Source: Dehalobacter sp. 12DCB1 (GTDB lineage Bacteria > Bacillota > Desulfitobacteriia > Desulfitobacteriales > Syntrophobotulaceae). From it: a DNA stretch of 64,000 nt. How positions within the stretch are numbered: position 1 is the stretch's first letter; every line of letters starts with the position of its first letter. Location: NCBI RefSeq assembly GCF_004343605.1, contig NZ_POSF01000002.1:62001-126000 (forward strand), given 5' to 3'. A program made the position numbers and the translations under genes. This document shows, piece by piece, positions 29,517-39,913 of the stretch. The notes beneath the pieces are model-generated. The model did not search any database. It was not told the DNA's origin and was given only the letters and a program-made list of their open reading frames with translations.

Positions 29517-29921
29517 TTGTTGAATCGTGTAGTACTTATCGGGCGATTAACGAAAGACCCTGAGTTGCGCTATACACCAAACGGTGTAGCTGTTGCATCT
29601 TTTACGCTAGCCGTCGACAGGAATTACAAGAATAGTCAGGGCGAGAAAGAAACGGATTTTATTCCATGCGTTGTTTTCCGCCAGTTAGCTGAACTCTGCG
29701 CGAATTATTTGGCGAAAGGAAGACTGGCTGCAGTAGATGGCAGGATTCAGGTTCGCTCTTATGATGGTCAGGATGGGCAAAAAAGATGGGTGACAGAGGT
29801 CTTGGGAGAAAACGTCAGATTTTTAAGTCCCAAAGACAATAATGCCGGATCATCTTCAGCTCAAAATGATTTTGGTTCTTTTGCACATGAAGTTAGTCTA
29901 GATGATGATATACCATTTTAG
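29517..29921 (+). CDS. ssb: Single-stranded DNA-binding protein
   Basis: OB-fold protein protecting ssDNA during replication and repair. 134 residues, starting [23 protein letters not shown]-like (residues 1-22), and ending in the acidic tip DDDIPF that docks partner proteins. TTG at 29517 with GGAGGGG upstream. The linker is short compared with Bacillus SSB (about 170 residues). Confidence 0.97.
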   Translation: MLNRVVLIGRLTKDPELRYTPNGVAVASFTLAVDRNYKNSQGEKETDFIPCVVFRQLAELCANYLAKGRLAAVDGRIQVRSYDGQDGQKRWVTEVLGENVRFLSPKDNNAGSSSAQNDFGSFAHEVSLDDDIPF

Positions 29922-29941
29922 TTTGAAGGGAGGAGCGTTCA

Positions 29942-30187
29942 GTGGCAAACGCTGCCGTAAAAAAGGAACGGGGACGCCGTCCGCGTAAAAGAGTATGCAG
30001 CTTTTGTGTTGATAAAGTTGAGAGCATCGACTACAAGGATACACAAAAATTACGTAAATATATTACTGAGAGAGGCAAAATTCTGCCCCGTAGAATCTCA
30101 GGCAATTGCGCCAAACACCAGAGGCAAGTCACGATTGCCGTTAAACGGGCTCGCAGCATCGCGTTGCTGCCCTACATTATCGACTAG
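29942..30187 (+). CDS. rpsR: 30S ribosomal protein S18
   Basis: 81-residue basic protein binding S6 and the 16S platform. It keeps a Cys-x-x-Cys pair (VCSFC) and a later Cys (GNCAKHQRQ), resembling the cysteine-retaining, zinc-type S18 rather than the Cys-free form. GTG at 29942 follows GGGAGGAG. A strong terminator follows. Confidence 0.97.
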   Translation: MANAAVKKERGRRPRKRVCSFCVDKVESIDYKDTQKLRKYITERGKILPRRISGNCAKHQRQVTIAVKRARSIALLPYIID

Positions 30188-30188
30188 T

Positions 30189-30217
30189 AAAGAAAGGGAG
30201 CAAGGCTCCCTTTCTTT
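30189..30217 (+). terminator. Intrinsic terminator after rpsR
   Basis: AAAGAAAGGGAGC, 3-nt loop, GCTCCCTTTCTTT: a long near-perfect stem ending in a U-rich strand, directly after the rpsR stop. Confidence 0.85.
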
Positions 30218-30338
30218 GTTTCATTTTCTTAATTTAGGCAACAGGGCAAGTTTTCTTTGTTCTGGGGAAAAGTAGAAGAAGGAGTTTCAGCTTGATTTCG
30301 CGAAATCTTACATTACTTTTTTGCAGGAGGTAATTGCC

Positions 30339-30662
30339 GTGGAGTCTGTTGCTGCGATCAATATTGATATCGTAAAATCCTCGAAAGCCATAGAGGAATT
30401 AAAAGTAGAGCTTCTCAAAGCTCAGTGGCTGGTCCAGCAGGGGACTTTAAGTGCTTCCCAGGAACAGCTTCTCGATAGTATGGCCGGACTGGTTGGTTTA
30501 AGTTATTTGCTTACCCGCAGGCTTGGCTTTGATTATTCCCGTTTGGATAGGGTTTTGTTTAATAAAATGTCCCGGTGGCAGCGGGAAGATTTCCTTAGTC
30601 TCGAAACTGAATGGGGTGACCTGAGTCTTTTGCTTGGTTATCTTGTTCCCGAGGAAGACTGA
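30339..30662 (+). CDS. MazG-like family protein
   Basis: 107-residue all-helical protein resembling the MazG-like family, with DIVKSSKAIEELKVELLKAQ then a second helix pair. True MazG enzymes hydrolyse nucleoside triphosphates through an ExxE motif; that full motif is not evident here, so activity is uncertain. GTG at 30339 is chosen because GCAGGAGG lies at 30323-30330. An in-frame TTG at 30321 precedes that site and cannot use it. It precedes the DUF2232 gene by 15 nt. Confidence 0.75.
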   Translation: MESVAAINIDIVKSSKAIEELKVELLKAQWLVQQGTLSASQEQLLDSMAGLVGLSYLLTRRLGFDYSRLDRVLFNKMSRWQREDFLSLETEWGDLSLLLGYLVPEED

Positions 30663-30677
30663 ACAGGAGAAAATTAA

Positions 30678-31625
30678 ATGGTTATAAGTGATAAGGATGC
30701 ACTTCGGTATGGTTCCAGGTTGATCATGTTATTTCTTCCCTTACTTGCGTCTTTATTTGACTACTGGAGCTGGATGGTCGAGGTATTATTGATTTTTTTC
30801 GTGTTATTTCAGACCAGAAGTTCCGGCTGCCGAAACACGGCATTTTTTTTAGGAATTGGTTATATTTTATCTTTTATTCCAGTTGGAACCAGTGGAATCT
30901 CCTTGATCGGATTTACTCCCTGGGCAGGAATTTTGCTGGTTATCTTAAAAGAAAAAGGGTTCTCTACCAGTCAGAGTATATTCTGGAGTTTACTGCTGGC
31001 TGCACTTATCGGGGCGTTACCGGTAATTCCTGCAGTCAGTCAGGCTCTTCAGCCGGAGAATCTGGAAAAGAATATTGTTACAGTTCTCCAGTTCTATGAG
31101 CAGCAAGGCCTGTTTAGTGCTTTTCAGGAGCAGGGGATTTCAACTGAGCAATTCGAAAGCACTCTCCGGACCATGGTTCCGGTCTACTATCAATTAATGC
31201 CTGCTTTTTCCGGGATATTTGCGATGCTTGAGGTTGGACTGGTTTACCTGTTTTTCAGGATATTTTCTTTCGGAAACAAACCTAAACCTTTTTCTTTATG
31301 GAGAATGCCCTGGTATGCGGTGTGGTTAGCGATTATTGGAATTTCTGCCTATTTGGGTGGAGACTACTTTGCCAATAGTATTCTGAGAATAACCGGTATG
31401 AATGTGATGGCCGTTACAGCTTTGATAACCAGTATTATTGGGCTGTCCTGCCTGGCTTATTTGATCAAAGGCTTGAAGTTTTCTCATCTGCTGATCTGGA
31501 TTATTGTAATTATGGTGGCTTTCGTTTCATCATTCTTTTTCATATGTTTAATATTTACGGGGCTTTTTGATTTAGTATTTAATTTTCGAAAGATCCCCGA
31601 AAAAATGGAGGAACAGAAACCGTGA
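30678..31625 (+). CDS. DUF2232/YybS-like multi-pass membrane protein
   Basis: 315-residue protein with about eight hydrophobic segments and little soluble sequence, as in the YybS (DUF2232) family. That family sits between rpsR and rplI in many Firmicutes, as here. Transporter-like, but its substrate is unknown. The ATG at 30678 has CAGGAGA upstream. The stop overlaps the rplI GTG (TGA in GTGA), so the two are coupled. Confidence 0.85.
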   Translation: MVISDKDALRYGSRLIMLFLPLLASLFDYWSWMVEVLLIFFVLFQTRSSGCRNTAFFLGIGYILSFIPVGTSGISLIGFTPWAGILLVILKEKGFSTSQSIFWSLLLAALIGALPVIPAVSQALQPENLEKNIVTVLQFYEQQGLFSAFQEQGISTEQFESTLRTMVPVYYQLMPAFSGIFAMLEVGLVYLFFRIFSFGNKPKPFSLWRMPWYAVWLAIIGISAYLGGDYFANSILRITGMNVMAVTALITSIIGLSCLAYLIKGLKFSHLLIWIIVIMVAFVSSFFFICLIFTGLFDLVFNFRKIPEKMEEQKP

Positions 31626-32068
31626 AGGTAATATTAAAAGAAGATGTCAAGGCGCTCGGCAAAAAGGGTAAAGTATGCGAAGTCACGGATGGCTATGCCC
31701 GTAATTTTCTGATCCCGCGCGGACTCGCGGTTGAGGCAACTCAGGGAAATGTTCAGGATCTGGCGCATAAACAAAAACAGGAAGAACTGCGCAAACAGAG
31801 AGAAAAACAAGAGGCGCTGGATCTTTCCCAAAAAATCGAGAACATGGATATCATTGTCAAAGTGAAAGTCGGTGAAAAAGGCCGTTTATTCGGTTCGGTA
31901 ACGAATAAAGAGATTGCCGAGGTATTGGAAAAGGAATATCAACTCAAACTAGATAAAAGAAAAATTGAAGTCAAGGAACCAATCAAAGGATTGGGAGAAT
32001 ATCAGACTACAGTAAAGCTCCATTCTGAAGTAACAGCGAGGCTGAAGATAAAGATAGAAGCCCAGTAA
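31622..32068 (+). CDS. rplI: 50S ribosomal protein L9
   Basis: 148-residue two-domain protein bridging L1 stalk and decoding region. N-domain KVILKEDVKALGKKGKVCEV and the GYARNFLIPRGLA signature, a long central helix (residues 40-75), then the C-domain. GTG at 31622 overlaps the preceding stop, with GGAGG upstream. Confidence 0.97.
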   Translation: MKVILKEDVKALGKKGKVCEVTDGYARNFLIPRGLAVEATQGNVQDLAHKQKQEELRKQREKQEALDLSQKIENMDIIVKVKVGEKGRLFGSVTNKEIAEVLEKEYQLKLDKRKIEVKEPIKGLGEYQTTVKLHSEVTARLKIKIEAQ

Positions 32069-32092
32069 GACCGAAGAGTAAAGCACAAGGAT

Positions 32093-34018
32093 GTGACCAG
32101 CGTGAAAGGCTTATTTAAGAAATTTTTACAGCAAGAGGGGCAGGAAAGTCACGAAAAATATACTGCGGAGATTGCGGACGGACAGTTAAAATTGGAGATA
32201 GACGCGCTGTATGTCGTGCTTTCCAATCTATACGGGACAGATAAATTGATTTTAAAAGCGAGCAAGCTTGAGGCCCTTACCCTGATGCGTTCTGACAAGA
32301 TCGAGGAACGTGTCTTGGGCTTGCAAAAGCTTGTCAACGATGATCCAACGGACAAACCGGCGCCAAACCTGCAAGATATCCCGGCAATTTTGACGGAGGT
32401 TGAAGAGCAGATCGCAGAGACGGTCGCGAAGCGTTCTGTAGAAGACCGTTTAAATCAGGCGGTTGCCGAGAAAATGCAGGAGCGGCATGAAGAATATATC
32501 AAAGAGATCAAGACCCAAGTTCTGAAAGAGACCGGAGGTCCTGAGAATGCGCAAACACTTCGAAAGCTTGCGCAGCTGGAAAAGATGAAAGCAACAAAGC
32601 CGGTATCTTCTGCAATTGAAATCCTGAGACCGCAGACCCCGGAAGAAATTATCGGACAGGAAAGTGCCTTGCAGGCCCTGCTTGCAAAGCTTGCGACGCC
32701 TTTCCCCCAGCACATCCTGATTTATGGTCCACCGGGAGTCGGCAAAACATCAGCAGCCAGGGTTGCGCTGGAAACCGTCAAAAACTTTCCGGATTCGCCT
32801 TTCAGTAAGGATGCACCGTTTATTGAAGTCGACGGTACGACGCTGCGCTGGGATCTGCGGGATGTCACCAATCCTTTGCTTGGTTCAGTTCATGATCCGA
32901 TTTATCAGGGTGCGAAAAGAGATCTGGCTGAGACTGGTATCCCCGAGCCCAAACTGGGCTTGGTAAACGATGCTCATACCGGTGTTTTGTTTATCGATGA
33001 AATTGGAGAGATGGATCCAACGTTGCTGAATAAGCTGCTGAAGGTCCTGGAAGATAAGCGGGTTCATTTTGAGTCCTCCTATTATGATCCTCATGATCCC
33101 CAAATTCCTTTATATATTAAAAAAATTTTTGATGAAGGTGTTCCCGCGGATTTTGTACTGATTGGGGCCACTACGAGAGAACCACAGGATCTGAATCCGG
33201 CCTTGCGTTCCCGCTGTGCCGAAGTCTATTTTGAGCCTTTGGAACCGGCTCATATTACCCATATCATCAGACAGGCAGCTTTGAAACTGAATGTCAAGTT
33301 GGAAGAAAATGTACCGGAAATTATCAGTGAATATATGATTGAGGGACGAAAAGCGAACAGCATCCTTTTGGATGCGTATGGTCTGGCAAGGTTTAGGAAT
33401 CCCGGCAAAAAGGAAGTTCTAATTTCAAAAGACGATGTCAGAGAAGTGCTCAGGTCAGCTAGACTGACTCCTTTCGTTCAAAAACGTGTAACCTCTAGCA
33501 AGGAAACCGGCAGAATACTTGGACTGGGGGTATCGGGATTCCTTGGCTCGGTTTTGGAGATTGAGGTGAAAGTATTCAACGGAGAGACCGGCAAAGGAAG
33601 CATCCGCTTTAATGAGACGGCAGGTTCAATGGCCAGGGACGCAGTGTTTAATGCCGCAGCTGTAATCCGGAGCCTAACAGGAGAAGATTTGAAGAACTAT
33701 GACCTCCATGTCAATGTGGTTGGTGGTGGCAGAATAGACGGCCCCTCAGCCGGACTTGCCACGACCATGGCGATTTACAGCGCCTTGAAGGAACAGCCCC
33801 TGAGAGGAGATGTAGCCGTCACCGGTGAAATCTCAATCCAGGGAAAAGTCAAACCGATTGGCGGCATTTACGAAAAAATATTTGGGGCCAAACAGGCCGG
33901 AGTAAAAACAGTGATCATTCCGACGGAAAATCGCGCAGAAGTTCCTCCTGGATTAAAAGGAATTGAAGTCCTTGCTGTTGAAAATATAGAGGAAGCTATA
34001 AAAATTGCACAAGCCTAA
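32093..34018 (+). CDS. Lon-family ATP-dependent protease, LonC type
   Basis: 641-residue AAA+ protease. It lacks the large LAN substrate domain of LonA and the membrane anchor of LonB. An N-terminal helical region (1-175) is followed by an AAA+ module with Walker A YGPPGVGKTS and Walker B VLFIDEIGEMDP. The C-terminal Lon peptidase domain has the catalytic Ser in DGPSAGLA and Lys in GKVKPIGG. Domain layout fits the LonC class. GTG at 32093 has a weak ribosome site. It lies between rplI and dnaB, in replication/translation company. Substrates are unknown. Confidence 0.87.
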   Translation: MTSVKGLFKKFLQQEGQESHEKYTAEIADGQLKLEIDALYVVLSNLYGTDKLILKASKLEALTLMRSDKIEERVLGLQKLVNDDPTDKPAPNLQDIPAILTEVEEQIAETVAKRSVEDRLNQAVAEKMQERHEEYIKEIKTQVLKETGGPENAQTLRKLAQLEKMKATKPVSSAIEILRPQTPEEIIGQESALQALLAKLATPFPQHILIYGPPGVGKTSAARVALETVKNFPDSPFSKDAPFIEVDGTTLRWDLRDVTNPLLGSVHDPIYQGAKRDLAETGIPEPKLGLVNDAHTGVLFIDEIGEMDPTLLNKLLKVLEDKRVHFESSYYDPHDPQIPLYIKKIFDEGVPADFVLIGATTREPQDLNPALRSRCAEVYFEPLEPAHITHIIRQAALKLNVKLEENVPEIISEYMIEGRKANSILLDAYGLARFRNPGKKEVLISKDDVREVLRSARLTPFVQKRVTSSKETGRILGLGVSGFLGSVLEIEVKVFNGETGKGSIRFNETAGSMARDAVFNAAAVIRSLTGEDLKNYDLHVNVVGGGRIDGPSAGLATTMAIYSALKEQPLRGDVAVTGEISIQGKVKPIGGIYEKIFGAKQAGVKTVIIPTENRAEVPPGLKGIEVLAVENIEEAIKIAQA

Positions 34019-34037
34019 CAAACGAGGAGAAATGAGC

Positions 34038-35366
34038 ATGGAACTTTTGAAAGTTCCTCCCCATAATCTTGAGGCTGAACAGGCTGTTCTGGGCGCACTA
34101 ATGCTCGATCCCCAGAAGGGCAGTACTGTATTCGAGATTTTACGCCCGGAGGATTTCTACCGCGATAACCATAAAAATATTTATCTGATCATCAGGGATA
34201 TCTTCGAAAAAGGGGATCCTGTTGATCTGGTTACAGTGGCTGAGAACTTAAGGCAGTCAGGCAGGCTGGAGAGCATCGGGGGAATTGGAACGATCTCTCA
34301 GATTGCCGGATCTGTGCCTTCAGCGGCCAACGTGGAACATTATGCCCGGATTGTGGCGGAGAAAGCCCTGCTCCGTCAGCTGATCCGCATTGCCGGCTAC
34401 ATTGAAGAAAAAGGGTACGAAGCGGGGGAAGAAGCCCTTAGTTTATTGGAGGAAGCCGAAAGACTGATTGTTGAAATCTCTCAAAGACAGTCTAAGGAAG
34501 GTTTTGTTACAATCCGCAGCATTCTCCTGAAAACATTTGACAAGATCGAATACCTCTATTCCAATAAAGGGAACCTGACAGGAGTCCCGACCCATTTTCG
34601 GGAGTTGGACCGAATCACTTCCGGCTGGCAGGCTTCCGACCTAGTCATTATTGCCGCCAGACCATCGATGGGCAAAACGGCACTTGTCTTAAATATGGCA
34701 CAGAATGCTGCGGTGAAATCTAAGGTTCCTGTAGCGTTATTCAGCCTGGAAATGTCCAAAGAGCAGCTTGTCCAGCGTATTCTTTGTTCTGAAGCGATGG
34801 TAGATCAGCAGCGGGTTAGGACCGGTGAACTATTGGATTCAGACTGGCCAAAGCTTACCCAGGCTGTAGGTCCGCTGTCTGAAGCACCAATCTTTATTGA
34901 TGATACCGTTGGGATATCCCTGGCAGAGCTTCGGTCTAAAGCCAGAAGATTAAAAATGGAACAAGGACTTGGGCTGATCATTATTGATTATCTACAGTTA
35001 ATGACCGTCGGCAAGAAGGTAGAAAGTCGCCAGCAGGAAGTCGCCCAGATTTCCAGAGGCTTAAAAGGCGTTGCACGTGAACTATCCGTGCCGGTTATTG
35101 CCCTGTCTCAGCTTAACCGTGGCGTTGAGCAGCGTCAGGACAAGCGGCCACTGATGTCCGACCTTCTGGAATCCGGATCAATCGAGGCTGATGCCGATCT
35201 TATTTCCTTTATTTACAGGGATGAATACTATCACTCTGATTCGGAGAAAAAAGGTATTGCTGAGATTATTATTGCCAAGCACCGCAATGGTCCTGTAGGT
35301 ACAGTTGAGCTTGGGTATCTGAAGGAATTTACGAAATTTGTTAACCTCGATAAGAATTATGGTTAA
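34038..35366 (+). CDS. dnaB: Replicative DNA helicase DnaB
   Basis: Hexameric RecA-fold helicase of the replisome (called DnaC in Bacillus). 442 residues: N-terminal DnaB domain (PPHNLEAEQAVLGALM), linker, then core with Walker A ARPSMGKTA, IIDYLQLM and SQLNRGVEQR. ATG at 34038 was chosen for its 8-nt spacing from GAGGAGA; ATG 34032 and an upstream TTG are less likely. Confidence 0.97.
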   Translation: MELLKVPPHNLEAEQAVLGALMLDPQKGSTVFEILRPEDFYRDNHKNIYLIIRDIFEKGDPVDLVTVAENLRQSGRLESIGGIGTISQIAGSVPSAANVEHYARIVAEKALLRQLIRIAGYIEEKGYEAGEEALSLLEEAERLIVEISQRQSKEGFVTIRSILLKTFDKIEYLYSNKGNLTGVPTHFRELDRITSGWQASDLVIIAARPSMGKTALVLNMAQNAAVKSKVPVALFSLEMSKEQLVQRILCSEAMVDQQRVRTGELLDSDWPKLTQAVGPLSEAPIFIDDTVGISLAELRSKARRLKMEQGLGLIIIDYLQLMTVGKKVESRQQEVAQISRGLKGVARELSVPVIALSQLNRGVEQRQDKRPLMSDLLESGSIEADADLISFIYRDEYYHSDSEKKGIAEIIIAKHRNGPVGTVELGYLKEFTKFVNLDKNYG

Positions 35367-35417
35367 TGCACGATCGTTAATTAAAATTATTGCTTATATT
35401 TGATTGTATTAAATATT

Positions 35418-35460
35418 CGAACATTTAGCGTAGGAATACAGCAAATGTTCGGATTTTATT
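35418..35460 (+). terminator. Terminator candidate after dnaB
   Basis: 9-bp perfect inverted repeat CGAACATTT/AAATGTTCG with a 16-nt loop, followed by GATTTTATT. Confidence 0.45.
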
Positions 35461-35487
35461 GACAACAGGGGTGATCGTTGTTAAGAT
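35459..35487 (+). promoter_or_regulatory. Possible purA promoter
   Basis: Perfect TTGACA (35459-35464), 17-nt spacer, TAAGAT (35482-35487, 4 of 6 matches to TATAAT), 41 nt before the purA start. The -35 overlaps the preceding terminator tail. Confidence 0.45.
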
Positions 35488-35501
35488 GAAGTTTGGGTTG
35501 A

Positions 35502-36812
<1,311 letters not shown>

Positions 36813-36898
36813 GGATTTTGATAATGAATCTGAATGTACTTTAATTTTTCCACATTAACGCCTGGTATCTTGGATGTCAAGGGTTATTAAAGTTTTAC

Positions 36899-36928
36899 TT
36901 GACAGTCCGGGGACTGAAATGATAAAAT
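36899..36928 (+). promoter_or_regulatory. Promoter for tRNA-Lys
   Basis: TTGACA (36899-36904), 18-nt spacer, TAAAAT (36923-36928), 15 nt before the tRNA. Confidence 0.65.
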
Positions 36929-36943
36929 CATGAATTGTGGCCT

Positions 36944-37019
36944 GGGCCATTAGCTCAGTCGGTAGAGCACCTGACTTTTAATCAGGGTGTCCCGCGTTCG
37001 AGTCGCGGATGGCTCACCA
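36944..37019 (+). tRNA. tRNA-Lys (anticodon TTT)
   Basis: Cloverleaf starting GGGCCATTAGCTCAGTCGG, anticodon loop CTTTTAA (TTT), T arm GCGTTCGAGTCGC and encoded CCA. Followed by its own terminator. Confidence 0.95.
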
Positions 37020-37033
37020 AAACTCGATAAAAC

Positions 37034-37063
37034 GCTTGTGTCTTAACGGATGCAAGCTTTTTT
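37034..37063 (+). terminator. Terminator after tRNA-Lys
   Basis: GCTTGTGTC/GATGCAAGC stem with 6-nt loop followed by TTTTTT. Confidence 0.7.
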
Positions 37064-37160
37064 ATTACCCATCAAAATACCATACAGTATAATGTAATAC
37101 CGGCAATTGAAGGATACACTATCTTTAAAATAAAAAATTTTAAAAAATTTAAAAAAGTTC

Positions 37161-37189
37161 TTTACTATTTGTCGTGTTATCTGTATAAT
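37161..37189 (+). promoter_or_regulatory. Promoter for tRNA-Glu/tRNA-Phe
   Basis: TTTACT (37161-37166), 17-nt spacer, TATAAT (37184-37189), about 64 nt before tRNA-Glu. Confidence 0.55.
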
Positions 37190-37253
37190 ACAGAAACATG
37201 AGCAAAAAAATTGGGTGAAACCATTATAGATGGTTCACAAATGTATCGCCTAT

Positions 37254-37329
37254 GGCCCGTTGGTCAAGCGGCCTAAGACACCGCCCTTTCACGGCGGTAA
37301 CACGGGTTCGAATCCCGTACGGGTCACCA
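37254..37329 (+). tRNA. tRNA-Glu (anticodon TTC)
   Basis: Starts GGCCCGTTGGTCAAGCGG, anticodon stem CCGCC/GGCGG with loop CTTTCAC (TTC), T arm GGGTTCGAATCCC and CCA. Its product Glu-tRNA-Glu is also the substrate of HemA, encoded later in the window. Confidence 0.95.
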
Positions 37330-37374
37330 TATTTTTAAATTAAGCTGAGTTTCGATAGATTGGTAATCGATCAC

Positions 37375-37450
<76 letters not shown>

Positions 37451-37465
37451 TACGCTCCTGTAAAG

Positions 37466-37511
37466 CGAGTTATTAACGGTTTTTGCTGTTAAGGACTCGT
37501 TTTTGTTTTTG
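37466..37511 (+). terminator. Terminator after tRNA-Phe
   Basis: Long hairpin CGAGT-t-ATTAAC...GTTAA-g-ACTCG followed by TTTTTGTTTTTG. Confidence 0.75.
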
Positions 37512-37584
37512 CCGCAACTTTACACACATCCTTTCGGATGGATCCCCATAGATTATAACAACGAACATAGATGGGGGGATTTAG

Positions 37585-38865
37585 GTGCGCGTACTTAAGA
37601 TTGGAGTCAGAGGAAACGATGTGATGGAAGTTCAGGCTTTGCTCAAAAAGCTGGGCTACGATCCGGGGACGGTAGACGGGGTATTCGGAAACAATACAGA
37701 GCAAGTGGTCGAACAGTTTCAGGCAGCCAGTGGTCTCCAAGCAGATGGAATCATTGGTCCAATCACGTATCAAAAGCTTCTGCCGTTATTGAACGGCTAC
37801 ATCATGGTTACAGTTGCTGCGGGAGATACATTGTACCAGATTGCCAACCGTTATAAAATCAATACTAAGCGGCTTTTAGCAGCAAATCCCGGGATCAGTT
37901 CTGACAATATAAGAGCAGGACAACAGTTGACCGTGCCCTATGCTTTTGATATTGTCGATACAAACCTCAATTACACCTACGAAATCTTGCAGCGGGATAT
38001 TGCCGGGTTACAGAAACGCTATCCTTTCTTGGAAACTGGGGTTGCCGGAAAAAGTATTATGGGACGGAATCTTTACTATCTGAGGCTGGGTAATGGACCG
38101 AATCAGGTATTTTATAATGCGTCACATCATTCACTGGAATGGATTACGACAGTTGTGCTGATGAAGTTCTGTGAAAACTATCTAAAAAACTATGTGGATG
38201 GAACTTCGGTCAGGGGATACAACATAAGAGAGATATGGGGTCAAAGTTCAATTTATTTAATCCCTATGGTGAATCCAGATGGTATTGATCTGGTCTTAAA
38301 CGGACTTCGGATAAATCATCCATTCTACACATCTCTTCTAAAATGGAATGAAGGCCGAATAAATTTTGGCCAGGTCTGGCAGGCCAATATTCGTGGCGTA
38401 GATCTAAACCACAATTATGATGCATCCTGGCAGTTGTCGAAACAAGCGGAAGCCAGTCACGGAATAACCGGGCCTGGCCCGACCAGATTTTCAGGGACAG
38501 GACCGGAATCCGAACCTGAATCCAAAGCAGTTGCAGATTTTACGAGAAATCATAATTTTAGACTTGTCCTGGCCTACCACAGCCAAGGCAGGGTGATCTA
38601 CTGGAATTACAGAGGTCTGGCTTCGGCTAGGGACCGGCAAATTGCACTCAGTTTGGCAGAAAAAAGTGGCTATGTGCTGGAAGAAGCGACCGGAATAACA
38701 TTGTATGCAGGCTATAAGGATTGGTTTATTGAAAAGTACCGGAGACCGGGCTATACGGTTGAGGTTGGATTTGGCCGAAATCCCCTGCCGATTTCCCAAT
38801 TCGCGCAAATCTATCGGGAAAATGAGGGAATGTTGTTACTGGCGGCACTTGCTACTGTGGGCTAA
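37585..38865 (+). CDS. M14 family zinc carboxypeptidase with peptidoglycan-binding and LysM domains
   Basis: 426-residue murein peptidase. Domains in order: PG_binding_1 (about 1-72, DVMEVQALLKKLGYDPG), LysM (75-115, VAAGDTLYQIANRY), and an M14 domain (125-420). Zinc ligands are in HHSLEW (His-x-x-Glu) and the later His of AYHSQG. The likely catalytic Glu is in TVEVGFG. The layout resembles gamma-D-glutamyl-L-diamino acid endopeptidases of sporulating bacteria. No signal peptide or membrane segment is visible, so it may act in the mother cell or during spore cortex work; that is inference. GTG at 37585 has a GGGGG site. Confidence 0.88.
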   Translation: MRVLKIGVRGNDVMEVQALLKKLGYDPGTVDGVFGNNTEQVVEQFQAASGLQADGIIGPITYQKLLPLLNGYIMVTVAAGDTLYQIANRYKINTKRLLAANPGISSDNIRAGQQLTVPYAFDIVDTNLNYTYEILQRDIAGLQKRYPFLETGVAGKSIMGRNLYYLRLGNGPNQVFYNASHHSLEWITTVVLMKFCENYLKNYVDGTSVRGYNIREIWGQSSIYLIPMVNPDGIDLVLNGLRINHPFYTSLLKWNEGRINFGQVWQANIRGVDLNHNYDASWQLSKQAEASHGITGPGPTRFSGTGPESEPESKAVADFTRNHNFRLVLAYHSQGRVIYWNYRGLASARDRQIALSLAEKSGYVLEEATGITLYAGYKDWFIEKYRRPGYTVEVGFGRNPLPISQFAQIYRENEGMLLLAALATVG

Positions 38866-39008
38866 GAAAAAGGATGACAAAGTGCTGAAACTGGTAGTGT
38901 AGGAGTACCTAAAAGTGTATTAACCTTAAAATAAAGCCTGCACCAAATTGGGGTAGAGTCAACTGAGCTAGTAATATCGTCGAAATTGTAAAAATTAAAC
39001 TTATAATC

Positions 39009-39037
39009 TTGCCTAGTATTAAATTTTGAAGTATAAT
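39009..39037 (+). promoter_or_regulatory. Promoter for tRNA-Gly
   Basis: TTGCCT (39009-39014), 17-nt spacer, TATAAT (39032-39037), 70 nt before the tRNA. Confidence 0.6.
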
Positions 39038-39107
39038 AATGCTTACCCGACAAAGGTACGCCATGCTCCTAGAACATGCTAGGAAGTCTAAAGCCTTGAA
39101 ATATCAT

Positions 39108-39182
39108 GCGGAAGTGGCTCAGCGGTAGAGCATTGGCTTCCCAAGCCGAGGGTCGCGGGTTCGAATCCCGTCTTCCGCTCCA
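39108..39182 (+). tRNA. tRNA-Gly (anticodon CCC)
   Basis: Starts GCGGAAGTGGCTCAGCGG, anticodon stem TTGGC/GCCGA with loop TTCCCAA (CCC), T arm CGGGTTCGAATCCCG and a TCCA end. Confidence 0.95.
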
Positions 39183-39196
39183 ATTTAAGAATATAA

Positions 39197-39220
39197 GGCC
39201 AGTTTTAAGCTGGTTTTTTT
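39197..39220 (+). terminator. Terminator after tRNA-Gly
   Basis: CCAG-TTTTAAG-CTGG stem-loop followed by TTTTTTT. Confidence 0.7.
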
Positions 39221-39323
39221 ATCGGAAAAGCTAATTAATGGTATTTTAGCGGGACGCATGTATAATAAAGATTACACGAGGCTTTAGTGAGGCGTTAAGC
39301 CGAAAGGAGCTGAAAGAAAAAGA

Positions 39324-39899
39324 ATGTTATCTGACTCTAACAGCCGAATGTTTCGCAAGAAGGGCAAGCTCAAGAAAATTGTAGCAATTTTGTCGATTGT
39401 GATCATGACAGCAGTATTAGGCGGATGCAACTCATTGGAAGACGCGGTGGTGAAAGCTAAACCGCTTATTCCCAAGGGATATAACCTGGTGCATATTGAA
39501 CAAGTCAGTGACAATTCCGGAATCGTGTTTTACACATTTGAAGAAGAATTAAGCACAGGGATATTTACGAAAAACAGTTTTGGCTGGAAATGGACAGGAA
39601 GTGCGATTGGCAAGCTTGTTACTTATCCCGATGGCCTACAGTGGCGATATGCGGATCTTGGAGAAGGCGGCACCCAATATTCAGTCTATTATGGCAAGGT
39701 GACGAATAAGGATATTGTACGTGTAAGTGTTACGACGACCGATGGGGAAAAGGTTCAGGGGAAGGTTGTTAACACCGATCAGCTGAGACTATGGTATGCA
39801 TTTGTCAGTGAACCGCAGGTCCCATCGGTAAGCGCAGATATCACCGGATACTCCGCTGAAGGAAAGGTCATCTACTTGTTCAGTCAGCCTAAACAATAA
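39324..39899 (+). CDS. Predicted lipoprotein of unknown family
   Basis: 191-residue protein not recognised as a known family. A basic N terminus, a hydrophobic stretch (about residues 18-34) and the lipobox LGGC indicate lipid anchoring at Cys35 on the outer face of the membrane. The mature part is beta-rich, with aromatic residues (WKWTGS, WRYADLGEGG). The start may be ATG 39324 or ATG 39348; AAGGAG at 39302 is rather far from both. TATAAT at 39261-39266 may be its -10. It lies 14 nt before the SCIFF peptide gene and is likely co-transcribed with it; whether it has any role with SCIFF is unknown. Confidence 0.75.
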   Translation: MLSDSNSRMFRKKGKLKKIVAILSIVIMTAVLGGCNSLEDAVVKAKPLIPKGYNLVHIEQVSDNSGIVFYTFEEELSTGIFTKNSFGWKWTGSAIGKLVTYPDGLQWRYADLGEGGTQYSVYYGKVTNKDIVRVSVTTTDGEKVQGKVVNTDQLRLWYAFVSEPQVPSVSADITGYSAEGKVIYLFSQPKQ

Positions 39900-39913
39900 T
39901 AAGGAGGATACAC

